DNA of 64,000 bases from Nostoc sp. KVJ3 (GTDB lineage: Bacteria; Cyanobacteriota; Cyanobacteriia; Cyanobacteriales; Nostocaceae): contig NZ_WWFG01000002.1 in NCBI RefSeq assembly GCF_026127265.1, forward strand, positions 3,257,501 to 3,321,500, given 5' to 3'. The position numbers and the translations under genes were made by a program. Every line of letters starts with the position of its first letter. Position 1 is the stretch's first letter. Of the stretch, positions 29,001 through 37,645 are shown in pieces. Below the pieces are notes generated by a model, which worked only from the letters and a program-made list of their open reading frames with translations, made no database searches and was not told the origin of the DNA.

Positions 29001-31396
29001 GTGGAAATGTGCAAACAGGAAACGATCCTCAATTTCAATTCCAAGCTAATTTAGACCAAGCTAGAATTGAGAGACTTTTACAAGCATTTAATATCTTCGA
29101 CTATCAAGACCTTGGTAGCGGATTGAAGCCTCCTAAGTTGGCGGGAGCAGAGGTACTTAATACCAAGCCGATTACTTTGCCCAATGCAGATTTAAAAACA
29201 CAACTAGCATATTTTTCTAATATTGCAGCATCCCTAGCAAAACAACAGCAACAAGAAACAAAAGAAGCCGCTTCTTTACCTACCCTTGCCGAATTAACGG
29301 GTGTTTTGAGTGGAGGAATTACAGCTAATGGCTCGTTAAAATCTGGGTTGAATGTCGGCTTTAATTTCCAAGGTGCTAACTGGAAATGGGGTGAATATTC
29401 CATTAATAAAGTTGTTGCTCAAGGTACTTTTGCCGATGGAATCGTCACACTTTCGCCCCTGAGTGTTGGCATAAATCAAGGATTGGTGGCTTTTTCAGGA
29501 CAGTTAGGAACTGAGCAACTATCTGGAAAATTGAATGTAGCAAGTTTACCTCTATCACTTTTACAACCTTTTATCGAAAAATATCCCATAGATATCACTG
29601 GGAATATCAATGCTGACGCTACATTAGGAGGTAATTTAAAAGACCCTAGTATTAAAGGGAAAGTGACATTAGCGGATGCAACTCTCAACAAGAAACCTGT
29701 GCAAACAGGACAGGTGAACTTTGACTACAACAAAGCTCGCTTAAATTTCGACAGCACTTTGCTAGTGACAGGAACGCAACCAGTTGCAATTACAGGTAGT
29801 GTACCGGCTCCTTTACCTTTTGCCGCAGTGCAACCAGATAGCAATCAAATCAGCATCAACGCCAATGTACAAAATGAGGGATTCGCACTGTTAAACTTGT
29901 TTACCAATAATCAAGTTAGTTGGGTAGATGGTCAAGGAAAAGTAAATTTAAACGTCCAGGGGACTTTAAAAGAACCAATTATCAATGGAAATGCCACAGT
30001 TAACAACGCAACTTTTCGCGCTCAAGCCTTATCCGATCCCCTCAAAAATGTGACAGGGACAGCACAATTTAATGGCAATACTTTGAGTGTTGAAAAGATT
30101 CAAGGTACTTACAATAAAGGACAAATAACTGCATCTGGTATCCTCCCGATTTTTGATTCTCAGCAAGGTGCAGCCAATCCCCTAACAATATCAATAGCAG
30201 ACAAACTCAATTTTAAGCTGGCAGGATTGTATGAAGGCGGTGTTGGCGGTAATGTTGTAATTCGCGGAACAGCTTTAAAACCTGTAATTGGTGGAGAGAT
30301 TAAGCTGAGTGATGGTAAGGTGATTATTGGAAACTCTACTGCTAAAGCAAAATCAGCAGCGACAACAGAAGCCAACACTAACGTCATCAATATAGATAGA
30401 GAACAGATTAACGCTAATGCTATGGCTACAACACAAACTAGCACTAGCCCTGTAACTCCAACAGATACTAGCAATACCCCAGTAAGTTCACTTAATTTAC
30501 CTGTACAGTTTGCAGATTTAAAGTTGAGCCTAGACAAGAATATTCATGTTACCACTCAGTCCCTATTGAGCTTTGTACCAGGAGGAGCCGCATTAAGTCA
30601 GCCCATCCTAGATTTTGATGCAAAAGGCGACTTGACTATCAATGGTACATTAGCCAAGCCCCTCCCTGAAGGGTTGATTCGTTTGACAGGAGGAAGACTG
30701 AGCTTATTTTCCACTGAGTTTACCTTGGCACGAGGCTACGAACAAACTGCACAATTTATTCCAAGTCAAGGACTCGATCCTACTTTGGATGTCCGACTTA
30801 CTGCGATCGTACCGGAAGCATCAGCAATAAACAGCCGAATTTTAGAATCACCATTGTCTGCTGAAGTCAGCGATGTTTCTGTAAATAACTTTGGGACTTT
30901 ACGGACTGTTACCGTTCAAGCCAGGGTTGACGGGCCAGCTAGTGAATTGGGCGACAATTTAGAACTGACAAGTGAACCTAGCCGTAGTAAGGGAGAAATA
31001 GTTGCTTTGTTGGGTGGCTCGATTCTTAATTCTTTCGGTCAAACAGATGCAGGACAAGGACTGACTAATTTCGCTAGTTCTACCATTTTAGGTGGTTTGC
31101 AAGGAACTATTACTGCGATCGGGCAAGCTGTTGGCTTCAGCGAATTTCGGATATTTCCTACCCCTGCTACTACTAATAAAGCATCAACAACTTCAGTTCT
31201 GAATTTATCAGCAGAGGGTGTGTTTGATATTAATAAAAATTTCTCTGTCTCTTTATCGCTGCCTTTATCTGCATCTACAGATGAGTCTTTGGGTTATAAC
31301 GTCCTTTATCGACTCAACGATGAAATTTTGATGCGTGGCTCAACTAATTTGGGGGATGAAAATCAATTCCAAGTTGAGTATGAAACTAGATTTTAG
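26024..31396 (+). CDS. tamB: TamB-like (DUF490) inter-membrane transport protein, very large
   Basis: 1790 residues. An N-terminal membrane anchor (about 28-50, LLLLGRTSLALGVVVLIGIA) is followed by an AsmA-like start (VKVGKVEGFSLSSLRFSSLS) and then about 1300 residues of beta-rich repeats with recurring units such as VTASGQLQLAPQGRVAFNVQ. The C-terminal TamB/DUF490 region (about 1450-1790) carries the family signatures PIGKLSLxGG-type LIRLTGGRLSLFSTEFTLARG, and SEPSRSKGEIVALLGG, and ends in a beta-barrel-like F. TamB-like proteins bridge inner and outer membrane and carry lipids or assist outer-membrane assembly. E. coli TamB is about 1260 residues, so this is long, chiefly through duplicated repeats at about 450-640. 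No tamA/omp85 gene is adjacent. Confidence 0.9.
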   Translation: MTRSPNSENNQEPSNPRLWLLLLGRTSLALGVVVLIGIAVGAWWARNYVYKDLAPLVQQNLEQSLGRPVKVGKVEGFSLSSLRFSSLSIPATPTDADQVVAKALEVQFSPLQLLLTRKLGLNVTLVQPNVYIQQDRDGRWVTTQVKAGQGKGAIQIELETLQIQDGNVELLSASAPNKPKGSVILNQVGGVARFFDQNQRIDYDINAQFARGGAVKIAGETQLKAQKTSLNLSTQNLQASDISRLIQLPIALQSGYLNADLEVQIPPKLSEIAITGTATANQVAAKIPNIPQQISNFNGRFAFQGQTVALENVSTNFGKVPILANGTINTQTGFNVSAQIKPVTAKNILETLNVNSSVPASGEIQANIQVRGAVQQPIVSGTVNNTKPVQVDRVLFKAVNTDFRLNVSQTASQLAVSNLKIVPAAGGQITGGGEANLGIKKDVIFNAQVDGVSGDILARGYGVNLPIAVGNVSAKAQISGSLSKQPLNLDISSVQVTPPTGGQITASGQIQLAPQGLVDIGIQAQGLPGNAIAQGYNISTPLNLGGISANAKVSGSLDKPLNVNVARVQANPEVGGQVTASGQLQLAPQGRVAFNVQAQNLPGDAIARAYKSSPSITIGKVSANANISGTLSNLQAVAQVQAPTATYPTTGRVVVTKQGENILLPGAVLNVAGGTIVAQGQLAQQRWQGVIKTSQIQLNRFSPQLRGRLNSNIQLAGTTKSFQLADIRAAGQIGLPEGVALLAKPLTAQFEWNGQQIIVKNASTPGLNANGAIAIQTPPNGALKIAGFNLNILARNFNLKNTGFQVPGDVAIAGLLDFNGQVTGTPDVPQANGNIRLRNFQVSNLAFDPLLTGKVNFQGGQGASLRLAGKQDIIALNLSADYRPTSFLVSRGGAVSTGRTEGDNLLINAQQFPIALIGGFLPNNQLKPLGGQLSGNLVVNLNNYAVAGNVAIAAPRVARVAADEFRGTINYADGTASLANGLLRIGDSNIALSGNVQTGNDPQFQFQANLDQARIERLLQAFNIFDYQDLGSGLKPPKLAGAEVLNTKPITLPNADLKTQLAYFSNIAASLAKQQQQETKEAASLPTLAELTGVLSGGITANGSLKSGLNVGFNFQGANWKWGEYSINKVVAQGTFADGIVTLSPLSVGINQGLVAFSGQLGTEQLSGKLNVASLPLSLLQPFIEKYPIDITGNINADATLGGNLKDPSIKGKVTLADATLNKKPVQTGQVNFDYNKARLNFDSTLLVTGTQPVAITGSVPAPLPFAAVQPDSNQISINANVQNEGFALLNLFTNNQVSWVDGQGKVNLNVQGTLKEPIINGNATVNNATFRAQALSDPLKNVTGTAQFNGNTLSVEKIQGTYNKGQITASGILPIFDSQQGAANPLTISIADKLNFKLAGLYEGGVGGNVVIRGTALKPVIGGEIKLSDGKVIIGNSTAKAKSAATTEANTNVINIDREQINANAMATTQTSTSPVTPTDTSNTPVSSLNLPVQFADLKLSLDKNIHVTTQSLLSFVPGGAALSQPILDFDAKGDLTINGTLAKPLPEGLIRLTGGRLSLFSTEFTLARGYEQTAQFIPSQGLDPTLDVRLTAIVPEASAINSRILESPLSAEVSDVSVNNFGTLRTVTVQARVDGPASELGDNLELTSEPSRSKGEIVALLGGSILNSFGQTDAGQGLTNFASSTILGGLQGTITAIGQAVGFSEFRIFPTPATTNKASTTSVLNLSAEGVFDINKNFSVSLSLPLSASTDESLGYNVLYRLNDEILMRGSTNLGDENQFQVEYETRF

Positions 31397-31499
31397 ACCA
31401 AGAACAATTTAAGTTAAGCATTTCATGATTCAGCAACGCCGATATTACATTTCTTTATGCCCATCTAATTATGTTGTTTTTTGTGAGAGTACAAAATCT

Positions 31500-31550
31500 C
31501 TCTGGTGTCATTGCGAGCGGGGTTCTCCAACGGAGTACGCAATGACGTTT
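31500..31550. repeat. Short TCATTGCG...CGCAATGA palindromic repeat
   Basis: The ends TGTCATTGCGAGCG and ACGCAATGACG are inverted copies around CGGGGTTCTCCAACGG. It is a short member of the family seen in longer form at 33243-33390, 39856-40010 and 55700-55845. It lies between the TamB-like gene and the convergent deacetylase. Confidence 0.65.
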
Positions 31551-31602
31551 TATAAGCGAACGATCGAGCGATCGCGATATTAAAGGTGTAGCTCGTAGCA
31601 GA

Positions 31603-32523
31603 TCATTGATGGTCTGAATGTTCATGATTTGTTACCACAGGCGATACTGCTGTCACCGCACTTTCTTCTTGGGCTTGCATTTCCAGCAATTGGGGAATTG
31701 TCACAAATCGATAGCCTTGGGCCTTCAAACCTGCAATCATTTCTGGTAAAGCCTTGACCGATCTAGAACGATTACCACCGCCATCATGCAACAGTACAAT
31801 TGCGCCTGGTTTTGCATATTTCAGCACATTTTTAACTAGCATTGGCACTTGAGGCGAACGACGTTCAGCATCCCCTGACTCTTCTGACCACATCATGACA
31901 GCGTACTTCTCGTTTTTGGCATATTTGGCTAGTCCATTATTTAGAAAGCCTCCAGGAGGACGAAATAGAGTAGTTTTCTCTCCTGTCGTCTTATAGATAA
32001 TATCTGCTGTGCGGTCAATTTCACTAGCCGCAGTCGCTCCATCCATTTGAAAATACCAATGATGCCATGTATGATTACCAATCACGTGACCATCAGCAGC
32101 CACTTGCTTGGCAACTTGGGGAAAATATTTCACCATTTCTCCAATCATGAAGAATGTTGCCTTGATATTATTTTTCTTCAAAATTTCTAAAACCTGTTCC
32201 GTATTTTTGGGGCCAGGGCCATCATCAAAGGTCAAGGCGATAACTTTCTCATTTGCTTTTAGTTTCGCTTGATAAACGATTGTGCCCTGGAAAGGCTTTG
32301 GTACTTCATTCATCTGGTCTGTAGCTGGAGTGATAGACTTTGCCTCTGCACTCATTGCCCTACCTAAACTCGTTTTAGCACCATCACCCTTTAGCTTTTG
32401 AATTCCCAACAGACGGTCAAGTTTAGTTGTACCTGCAAGCAGACTGATACCCAAACTACCTAGACCAGCAAGCAATGCAATAGATAGTACCTTTATGAAC
32501 GACAATAATTTACGATTAGACAC
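31603..32523 (-). CDS. Polysaccharide deacetylase (NodB homology domain)
   Basis: 306 residues. An N-terminal signal anchor (about 9-31) places it outside the cytoplasm. The NodB domain (about 90-280) has all carbohydrate esterase 4 motifs: MT1 TFDDGPG (D100, D101), MT2 HTWHH (metal ligands H151, H155), MT3 RPPGG (R188), MT4 with D/W (MMWSEESGD) and MT5 LLHDGGG. These enzymes remove N- or O-acetyl groups from chitin-like polymers, peptidoglycan or exopolysaccharide; the substrate is not determined. It stands alone; a TG-rich repeat tract and a permease relic lie upstream. Confidence 0.92.
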   Translation of the reverse strand: MSNRKLLSFIKVLSIALLAGLGSLGISLLAGTTKLDRLLGIQKLKGDGAKTSLGRAMSAEAKSITPATDQMNEVPKPFQGTIVYQAKLKANEKVIALTFDDGPGPKNTEQVLEILKKNNIKATFFMIGEMVKYFPQVAKQVAADGHVIGNHTWHHWYFQMDGATAASEIDRTADIIYKTTGEKTTLFRPPGGFLNNGLAKYAKNEKYAVMMWSEESGDAERRSPQVPMLVKNVLKYAKPGAIVLLHDGGGNRSRSVKALPEMIAGLKAQGYRFVTIPQLLEMQAQEESAVTAVSPVVTNHEHSDHQ

Positions 32524-32573
32524 ATTAAATCTCCTTAAATATTAGTTATTGGGGATTGGGCAAAAGAGTGCTG

Positions 32574-32658
32574 AGTGCTGAGTTAAGAGTTAAGAGTTAT
32601 TCTCCCTCATCTCCCCCTGCTCCCTGCTCCCTGCTCCCCCATCTTCCCCACTTCCCTC
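32574..32658. repeat. Short tandem repeat tract
   Basis: Runs of GAGTGCT, then GAGTTAA, then the CTCCCTG heptamer. It is of the same style as the GGGAGCAGG tracts in cobN and the CTCCCTGCTCCC tract at 49675-49695. Non-coding. Confidence 0.6.
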
Positions 32659-32663
32659 TCATA

Positions 32664-32910
32664 TCACTTGTACTTGGTTGTAAATTAATATATCTGCTGC
32701 TAAAAGAAAAAAGAATAAAATACCTGGAAAAATGCTAGTTAAAGCTAAGGTAAGTGCCAAGTTAATCTGTACTAATTCGCCGTCTATGTACAAAAGTGCC
32801 ATCAAAAGACTGAATAAAATAATACCCAGCCCATTTAATCGGCCAATAAAAGCAGCAATGATGGCAGTATAACCGTAACCAGAAGAAATGCTAGTGTAGA
32901 GTTAACTAAT
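32664..32910 (-). pseudogene. C-terminal relic of an ABC permease (BPD_transp_2, nucleoside/BMP type)
   Basis: The minus strand reads LYTSISSGYGYTAIIAAFIG followed by RLNGLGIILFSLLMALLYID and about 30 more hydrophobic residues to TGA. SxGYGYTxIAxAxLGR is the signature of the second permease of BMP-family nucleoside/sugar ABC systems (NupP/YufP type). Only the last about 80 codons remain and a stop precedes them in frame. No ATPase or binding-protein partner is nearby. Confidence 0.7.
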
Positions 32911-33086
32911 AGGGCTGAGAACTTTACATACAGCAACTAAACATGATAATAACCTGCTAATTTAAGAAAGTTAGCCAAATGATAGCCCGTCGTAGACATC
33001 GCTATTTATCCCAGCATACACCGCAGCTTTGAGACTAGAATGTTGCTTTGACAGTTACTTCTCAATACTACTCTTTCTAAGATACA

Positions 33087-33179
33087 AGGTTGGGTTGAAC
33101 GAACGCGAACAGCGTCTCACAGGGCAGTGAAACCCAACAAAGCCCCATAAATGTTGGGTTTCGTTCCTCAACCCAACCT
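33087..33179. repeat. MITE-like element with AGGTTGGGTTGA ends
   Basis: Perfect 12-base terminal inverted repeats (AGGTTGGGTTGA / TCAACCCAACCT) over 93 bases, with an inner second pair around AAACCCAACA/TGTTGGGTTT. Non-coding. Confidence 0.7.
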
Positions 33180-33242
33180 ACGAATTTTAAGCTTTTTCGG
33201 CAAAACCTACGCAGTAAGTAGTTAAACAAAATTAATTATACA

Positions 33243-33390
33243 ATGTCATTGCGAATGGAGCGTAAAGCCTTCGGCATAGCTTCGCTTAACGCGGTAGCGT
33301 CTCGTAGAGATAGCGAAATGAAGCATAAGTCCTTCGGACACGCTTCGCGAATGCGAGGGCTGGGATTGCTTCGCGAACGCTCGCAATGAC
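33243..33390. repeat. Long TCATTGCG...CGCAATGA dispersed repeat
   Basis: Starts TGTCATTGCGAATGGAGC and ends CGAACGCTCGCAATGACTG. Inside are GGTAGCGTCTCGTAGAGA and ATAAGTCCTTCGGACACGC, the latter shared exactly with 55770-55795. The repeat ends about 100 bases before the following lipoprotein gene. Confidence 0.7.
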
Positions 33391-33487
33391 TGTAATTAAT
33401 TCTGCATGGTTACTTATTGAGTTATTTCTGACATTTTGGCGGAGTATTCTCGGCTCTGCTCTGAAATTCTGCTGTAAAATGTGTCAG

Positions 33488-34000
33488 ATGAAGCGAAAAT
33501 TTCAACAATGTTTTTGGCGTTGTACCCTAGTATTATTTTTAGCACTAACTGCGTGTGGATGGGATGTGGAGTCAGCACAAGCACTGTTACGTCAACATCA
33601 TGATTCTCCCGGTATCTTACACTACCACTCACAGGTATCTATCAAGGATGAAAAAGGATATGCTTGGCAAGTGCTGCTGTTCAAACAAAATTACACCAGT
33701 GCAGTCAAAGACTTACAGTTGCGCTTAGTTGCTTTTCCAGGTGTAGTTGAAATTGCTCACCCTCAACCATTGCTGATTGAGACAGCAGCCGGAAAATTGC
33801 TGAGTGCATCGGATGCATACTCTTTAGCTGCACCTATCTCTAATGTGGGGGAATATAATCTAACTGATATATTACCGAAATTGCCAACAACTGATGCACT
33901 CAAACTCTGTGTGCCTCTCTCTAGTGGAAAGCAATTAGTTCTCAATATATCCAATAGTGTAGTGACTGAGTGGCAATGGCTAGTTACAGAGATTGATTAG
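33488..34000 (+). CDS. Lipoprotein of the DUF3122 type
   Basis: 170 residues from the ATG at 33488; the frame is open further upstream to 33386 but that part runs into the dispersed repeat. A basic start, hydrophobic core and lipobox L-T-A-C (LVLFLALTACGW) mark a lipoprotein signal peptide. The mature part begins with an Ala-Leu-Leu-Arg stretch, then HHDSPGILHYHSQVSIKDE and GYAWQVLLFKQ, which I associate with the cyanobacterial DUF3122 family of unknown function. It is predicted to be all-beta and exported. No operon partner. Confidence 0.7.
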   Translation: MKRKFQQCFWRCTLVLFLALTACGWDVESAQALLRQHHDSPGILHYHSQVSIKDEKGYAWQVLLFKQNYTSAVKDLQLRLVAFPGVVEIAHPQPLLIETAAGKLLSASDAYSLAAPISNVGEYNLTDILPKLPTTDALKLCVPLSSGKQLVLNISNSVVTEWQWLVTEID

Positions 34001-34129
34001 TAACAGTATTTAATCCAATAACCTCATAATGATGGGGGGCATAATTACTGCCTGTGGAGGCAGAAATCCTGTCTTCATATACATTATAACGACGAGTTAA
34101 AGCCTCCCACATCATACGCAGGAATAATG

Positions 34130-34426
34130 CTAGTTTTGAGACTCCTCAGAAATAGTTTCTGATTCGGTTTCAAGTTCTTCTGTTTGCACTTTGACTGGAG
34201 GTTTAACGGGTTTTGGGCCACGTGCTAGAGCCGGATTGCCCTGCTGCCTCTTTTCATCCCCATAAGATGCTTTTTTTTCTGTGCCAGACGAGCGATTCCG
34301 AGTTGGTTTTGAGTTTTTGGGGTTGGATTCAATAGGAGTTGGAGTTATGGAATCCGTTTTTTCGGAATTATTGTCAGTATTTGCTTGGGACTGACGTTCC
34401 GATTTTTTTATTGGACGTTCTACCAT
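34130..34426 (-). CDS. Disordered hypothetical protein
   Basis: 98 residues, highly charged, rich in Lys, Ser, Thr, Pro and Glu, with no hydrophobic core. Features: a basic N-terminal half, a Gly-Pro-Lys-Pro turn (ALARGPKPVKPPVKV) and a very acidic end (EELETESETISEESQN). It is probably intrinsically disordered. I cannot assign a family. A start at MVERPIKK fits, with no alternative ATG nearby. Confidence 0.55.
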   Translation of the reverse strand: MVERPIKKSERQSQANTDNNSEKTDSITPTPIESNPKNSKPTRNRSSGTEKKASYGDEKRQQGNPALARGPKPVKPPVKVQTEELETESETISEESQN

Positions 34427-34659
34427 TGTTTATTTTTGTAAATTTATCTGTATAGTACATCGGTTTGGTGACTGTCAAGGTATTAAATAGCATTTTTTTA
34501 AAGATTTTATTGTTAAAATTATTAAATAGCTATGTTTATTGATTTAGAAATAAAATAGATACCTAACTTTATCAACTATATCAAAAACATTCTGTAAGAA
34601 GAAGTCAGGAGTCAGAATCAAGAAACAACTTTCTAGGTTTTTCCGTGACTACTAAATAT

Positions 34660-34975
34660 AAGAATCCGGTTTGATTTTTCAAAAGATCCGTAGGGGAGCC
34701 AGTTGTATGGGCGGGTTTGCCGCGCCATTTACTGCAACGGGGAGAACCCCCGCAAGGCAGCGGCTTGACTTGAGTTTAGACGACCGGAGGTCGGATTTTC
34801 GTAGAGTACTCGCGTTGTGTTGGCACAGAAAGTACGGCACCAAACCCTCGATAATGGTGCGTTACGAACTGCGTTCTAACACAACGCCAGTTGCTACAAC
34901 GGAGGGAACCTCGGCAACGCACTGGCTCCCCTACAATACCTAATTTTGTTCAAAAATCAAATATGATTCCTATAT
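34660..34975. repeat. MITE-like element of about 315 bases
   Basis: The left end carries TTTGATTTTTCAAAA and, 5-10 bases later, GTAGGGGAGCCAGT; the reverse complement of the right end carries TTTGATTTTTGAACAAAA and GTAGGGGAGCCAGT. The interior has further inverted GC-rich pairs. A 90-codon open frame inside (34671-34943) simply translates the repeat and is not a gene. Confidence 0.75.
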
Positions 34976-35063
34976 GTATATTTAGTAGGAGTCTTAAGCC
35001 CATTTATTTGTCTGCTTTTTCGGTCAGAATTAATTCTGAATTATGACTCCTGACTGCTGAATT

Positions 35064-35903
35064 CTAATCTACAAAATCAGGTCGCGCCTTACCTGTTGAT
35101 TTCAATTTTTGCTCTAAAACTGACCAATTTTCTTGCTCAATTAAGTTAGTTAACTCATCGAGATTGTGACGATACTGTTGCAGCGATCGCAGCAATGCTT
35201 GACGATTATACCGCGCCATCATCACACCCAACTCTGGATTCCCACCACCCACACGACTGGTATCCCGAAAACCTGAACTGGCTAACTTTTGGGCTAATTC
35301 CAAAACATCTGGGTCAGTTTCACTTAAGCAAGCAGCAATCAACGAGGAACTGACCATTACAGGTAAATGGGAAATCCAACTAACAGCACGGTCATGTTGC
35401 TCTGGTTGACAATAATAGATATTAGCTCCCAGCGATCGCACAATTTCTTCTACAACTGTAATGGCACTAGCTGGTGTTGTAGTTATCGGTGTTAATACAT
35501 AAGGTTTATCAACAAATAAATTCCGTTGTGCAGCTTCTATGCCACTGTCTGTTCTTCCCGCCATTGGATGACCACCGATAAAATTATCCCAAAGGGGAGA
35601 AATGTCTTTGACTATCTGTGCTTTTGCCGAACCCACGTCAGTCACGATAGTAGCTGTAGACAAATGAGCGATCGTTTGCTCCAATTGGGGCACAATAAGC
35701 GCTAAGGGTGTACAAATAAATACAACCTCTGCGGCTGCTAACAGACTCAGATCGACTGATGCTTCATCAACAGTACCGAGTTCAACTGCCTTTTGACAGG
35801 TAGATTCACGGCGACTAACTCCTAAGATATGATGTCCTTGCGATCGCAAATCAAAACCCAAAGATCCGCCGATCAATCCCAACCCTAAAATCCCAATATT
35901 CAT
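35064..35903 (-). CDS. tyrA: Prephenate/arogenate dehydrogenase
   Basis: 279 residues, the short cyanobacterial/plant form without ACT or chorismate mutase domains. The nucleotide loop is GILGLGLIGGSLG (residues 3-15). Catalytic and substrate motifs: FICTPLALI, VTDVGSAK, FIGGHPMAGRTDSG (with the conserved His), YVLTP and WISHLPVMVSSSL; near the end SSGFRDTSRVGGGNPELG. Cyanobacterial TyrA usually prefers arogenate and NADP+, making tyrosine. It is divergent from the pentapeptide-repeat gene with a short shared upstream region, which leaves little room for separate promoters. Confidence 0.93.
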   Translation of the reverse strand: MNIGILGLGLIGGSLGFDLRSQGHHILGVSRRESTCQKAVELGTVDEASVDLSLLAAAEVVFICTPLALIVPQLEQTIAHLSTATIVTDVGSAKAQIVKDISPLWDNFIGGHPMAGRTDSGIEAAQRNLFVDKPYVLTPITTTPASAITVVEEIVRSLGANIYYCQPEQHDRAVSWISHLPVMVSSSLIAACLSETDPDVLELAQKLASSGFRDTSRVGGGNPELGVMMARYNRQALLRSLQQYRHNLDELTNLIEQENWSVLEQKLKSTGKARPDFVD

Positions 35904-35971
35904 TTTGATTTTGACATTCTGTTTTTATGACTTTACCAACTATTAAAGTTGGCATCCAAGGGGTAGCATCG

Positions 35972-37549
35972 ATGACTGTAGAGGAATTACTAGAAAAATA
36001 CGCAGCAGGAGTCTTAAACTTTAGTGGTATTGACCTTGCAGAAGCTAATCTAAGTGGAGTCAAACTCAGTGGCGTGAATCTCAGCGATGCTAATTTGAGT
36101 ATAGTTAACCTCAGTGGCGCAAATCTGAGCGAAGCTAACTTGAGCAATGCCAAGCTGAATGTAGCTAGACTCAGTGGCGTGAATCTATCCAACGCCATCT
36201 TAAATAACGCTAGTCTCAACGTCGCTAATTTGATTCGAGCCGATCTGGGTCGCGCTCAACTTAAAGGAGCCTTGTTGATTCGCGCTGAGTTAATTCGCGC
36301 CGATCTCAGTCGCGCCGACCTGTCGGAGGCTGACCTCACCAGTGCTGATTTGCGAGAGGCGACACTCCGCCAAACAAATCTCCGCCACGCTAACTTGAGT
36401 GAGACTGTCTTGAGAGGCGCTTCTTTGACGGGAGCGAACTTAGAGATGGCTAACTTAAATGCTAGTGACCTCAGTCGTTGTAACCTGAGTGGTGCAAATT
36501 TGCGAGATACTGAACTCAGACAGGCGAATCTTAGCCATGCTAACTTGAGTGGAGCAGATTTGAGCGGTGCTAATCTTCGTTGGGCAGATTTGAGCGGTGC
36601 TAATCTCCGGTGGGCAGATTTGAGTGGCGCAAAATTAAGCGGTGCTACTTTAATTGGCGCAGATTTAAGCAATGCTAATTTAACGAATACAGTTTTCATC
36701 CACGCCAATTTAACTCAGGCAAAATTAATGAGGGCGGAATGGATTGGTGCTGACTTAACTGGAGCAACATTAACTGGAGCCAAGCTTTATGCCACCTCCA
36801 GATTTGGTTTAAAAACCGAAGGGATGATTTGTGAATGGGTCGATCTGAGTCCAGCCGGCGATCGCTCCATTATTCAGAAGTTCCATTCCGAAGACTCACG
36901 AGACTTTTTTAATGAAACACCGCCGACAATCCGTATTATTGTTGATGCAGCCTTAGAACACGAAGCCAATTTTGCGATCGCAGGTGCTTACTATCAAATT
37001 GCTCAGGAATACCGGGGACTAAAACAACCCCCAAGTATCGAAAGTGGCCGTCGTCGAACTGTTTTCACATTTTATGTAGATAGCGATGAAGCATTATTTT
37101 CCACTGCTTACATTGTGATTCTTCCCTTTCTAGATGCGGCATCTACTCAAAAGAATATTTCTAACGTGGTGGAAATGATTAATAACGAAGTTGTTGCAAA
37201 CGAAGATTTAAAATCGCTAAAATCACCCCAGATGGTCAAACAATTAAATGTTCTTATAGAGCAAGCCACGAGTCAGGCTACAACAATTAAACAGACGAAA
37301 AAAAATATCGAAGTAGCTACAAAGTTAAATTTTTGTAAAGCCCCAACTCAAATAGTTTTAACGAATTCTAGCGCCCACACATTTATTGTCCATGAGCATC
37401 CCAACTTTGGAAAAAGATTTATTAATCGCTCTGCCCTTAATACTTCAACTTATGATGATATATCTAATGATTCAATAAAATATGATATATTACCTTCGTT
37501 AAATATAGTTATAGATTTTGTCAAAGGATTTCACTATATTAGTCATTAG
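35972..37549 (+). CDS. Pentapeptide-repeat protein with extra C-terminal domain
   Basis: 525 residues from ATG 35972, chosen because AAGGGG stands 8 bases upstream and MTVEELLEKYAAGVLNFSGI is the usual family start; an upstream ATG at 35927 has no ribosome site. Residues about 15-275 consist of some 50 A(D/N)LxxA pentapeptides, giving a right-handed beta-helix of about a dozen coils. After about residue 285 (RFGLKTEGMICEWVDLSPAG) comes a non-repeat region of about 240 residues, probably alpha/beta, which I do not recognise. The function of such fusions is unknown. The DNA in the repeat is homologous within itself (two copies of GGTGCTAATCT(T/C)CG(T/G)TGGGCAG). Confidence 0.82.
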   Translation: MTVEELLEKYAAGVLNFSGIDLAEANLSGVKLSGVNLSDANLSIVNLSGANLSEANLSNAKLNVARLSGVNLSNAILNNASLNVANLIRADLGRAQLKGALLIRAELIRADLSRADLSEADLTSADLREATLRQTNLRHANLSETVLRGASLTGANLEMANLNASDLSRCNLSGANLRDTELRQANLSHANLSGADLSGANLRWADLSGANLRWADLSGAKLSGATLIGADLSNANLTNTVFIHANLTQAKLMRAEWIGADLTGATLTGAKLYATSRFGLKTEGMICEWVDLSPAGDRSIIQKFHSEDSRDFFNETPPTIRIIVDAALEHEANFAIAGAYYQIAQEYRGLKQPPSIESGRRRTVFTFYVDSDEALFSTAYIVILPFLDAASTQKNISNVVEMINNEVVANEDLKSLKSPQMVKQLNVLIEQATSQATTIKQTKKNIEVATKLNFCKAPTQIVLTNSSAHTFIVHEHPNFGKRFINRSALNTSTYDDISNDSIKYDILPSLNIVIDFVKGFHYISH

Positions 37550-37561
37550 TTGGGAAATGAT

Positions 37562-37637
37562 TATAGCGGTTCCCATTCAAATGGCAATTCATGAATTACC
37601 CCTACGGGTGTACCTCACATAAATGAGAACCGCTATA
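37562..37637. repeat. MITE-like element, TATAGCGGTTC ends
   Basis: Perfect 11-base inverted ends (TATAGCGGTTC / GAACCGCTATA), 76 bases, with an ATTCATGAATTACCCCTAC piece in the middle that is related to the ends of the element at 21951-22264. It lies directly after the pentapeptide gene and before a perfect hairpin. Confidence 0.7.
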
Positions 37638-37645
37638 GCGAACAA

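Noticed and set aside
34671..34943. 90-codon open frame on the plus strand
   Set aside because: Lies wholly within a MITE-like element with inverted ends; no start context and no protein character.
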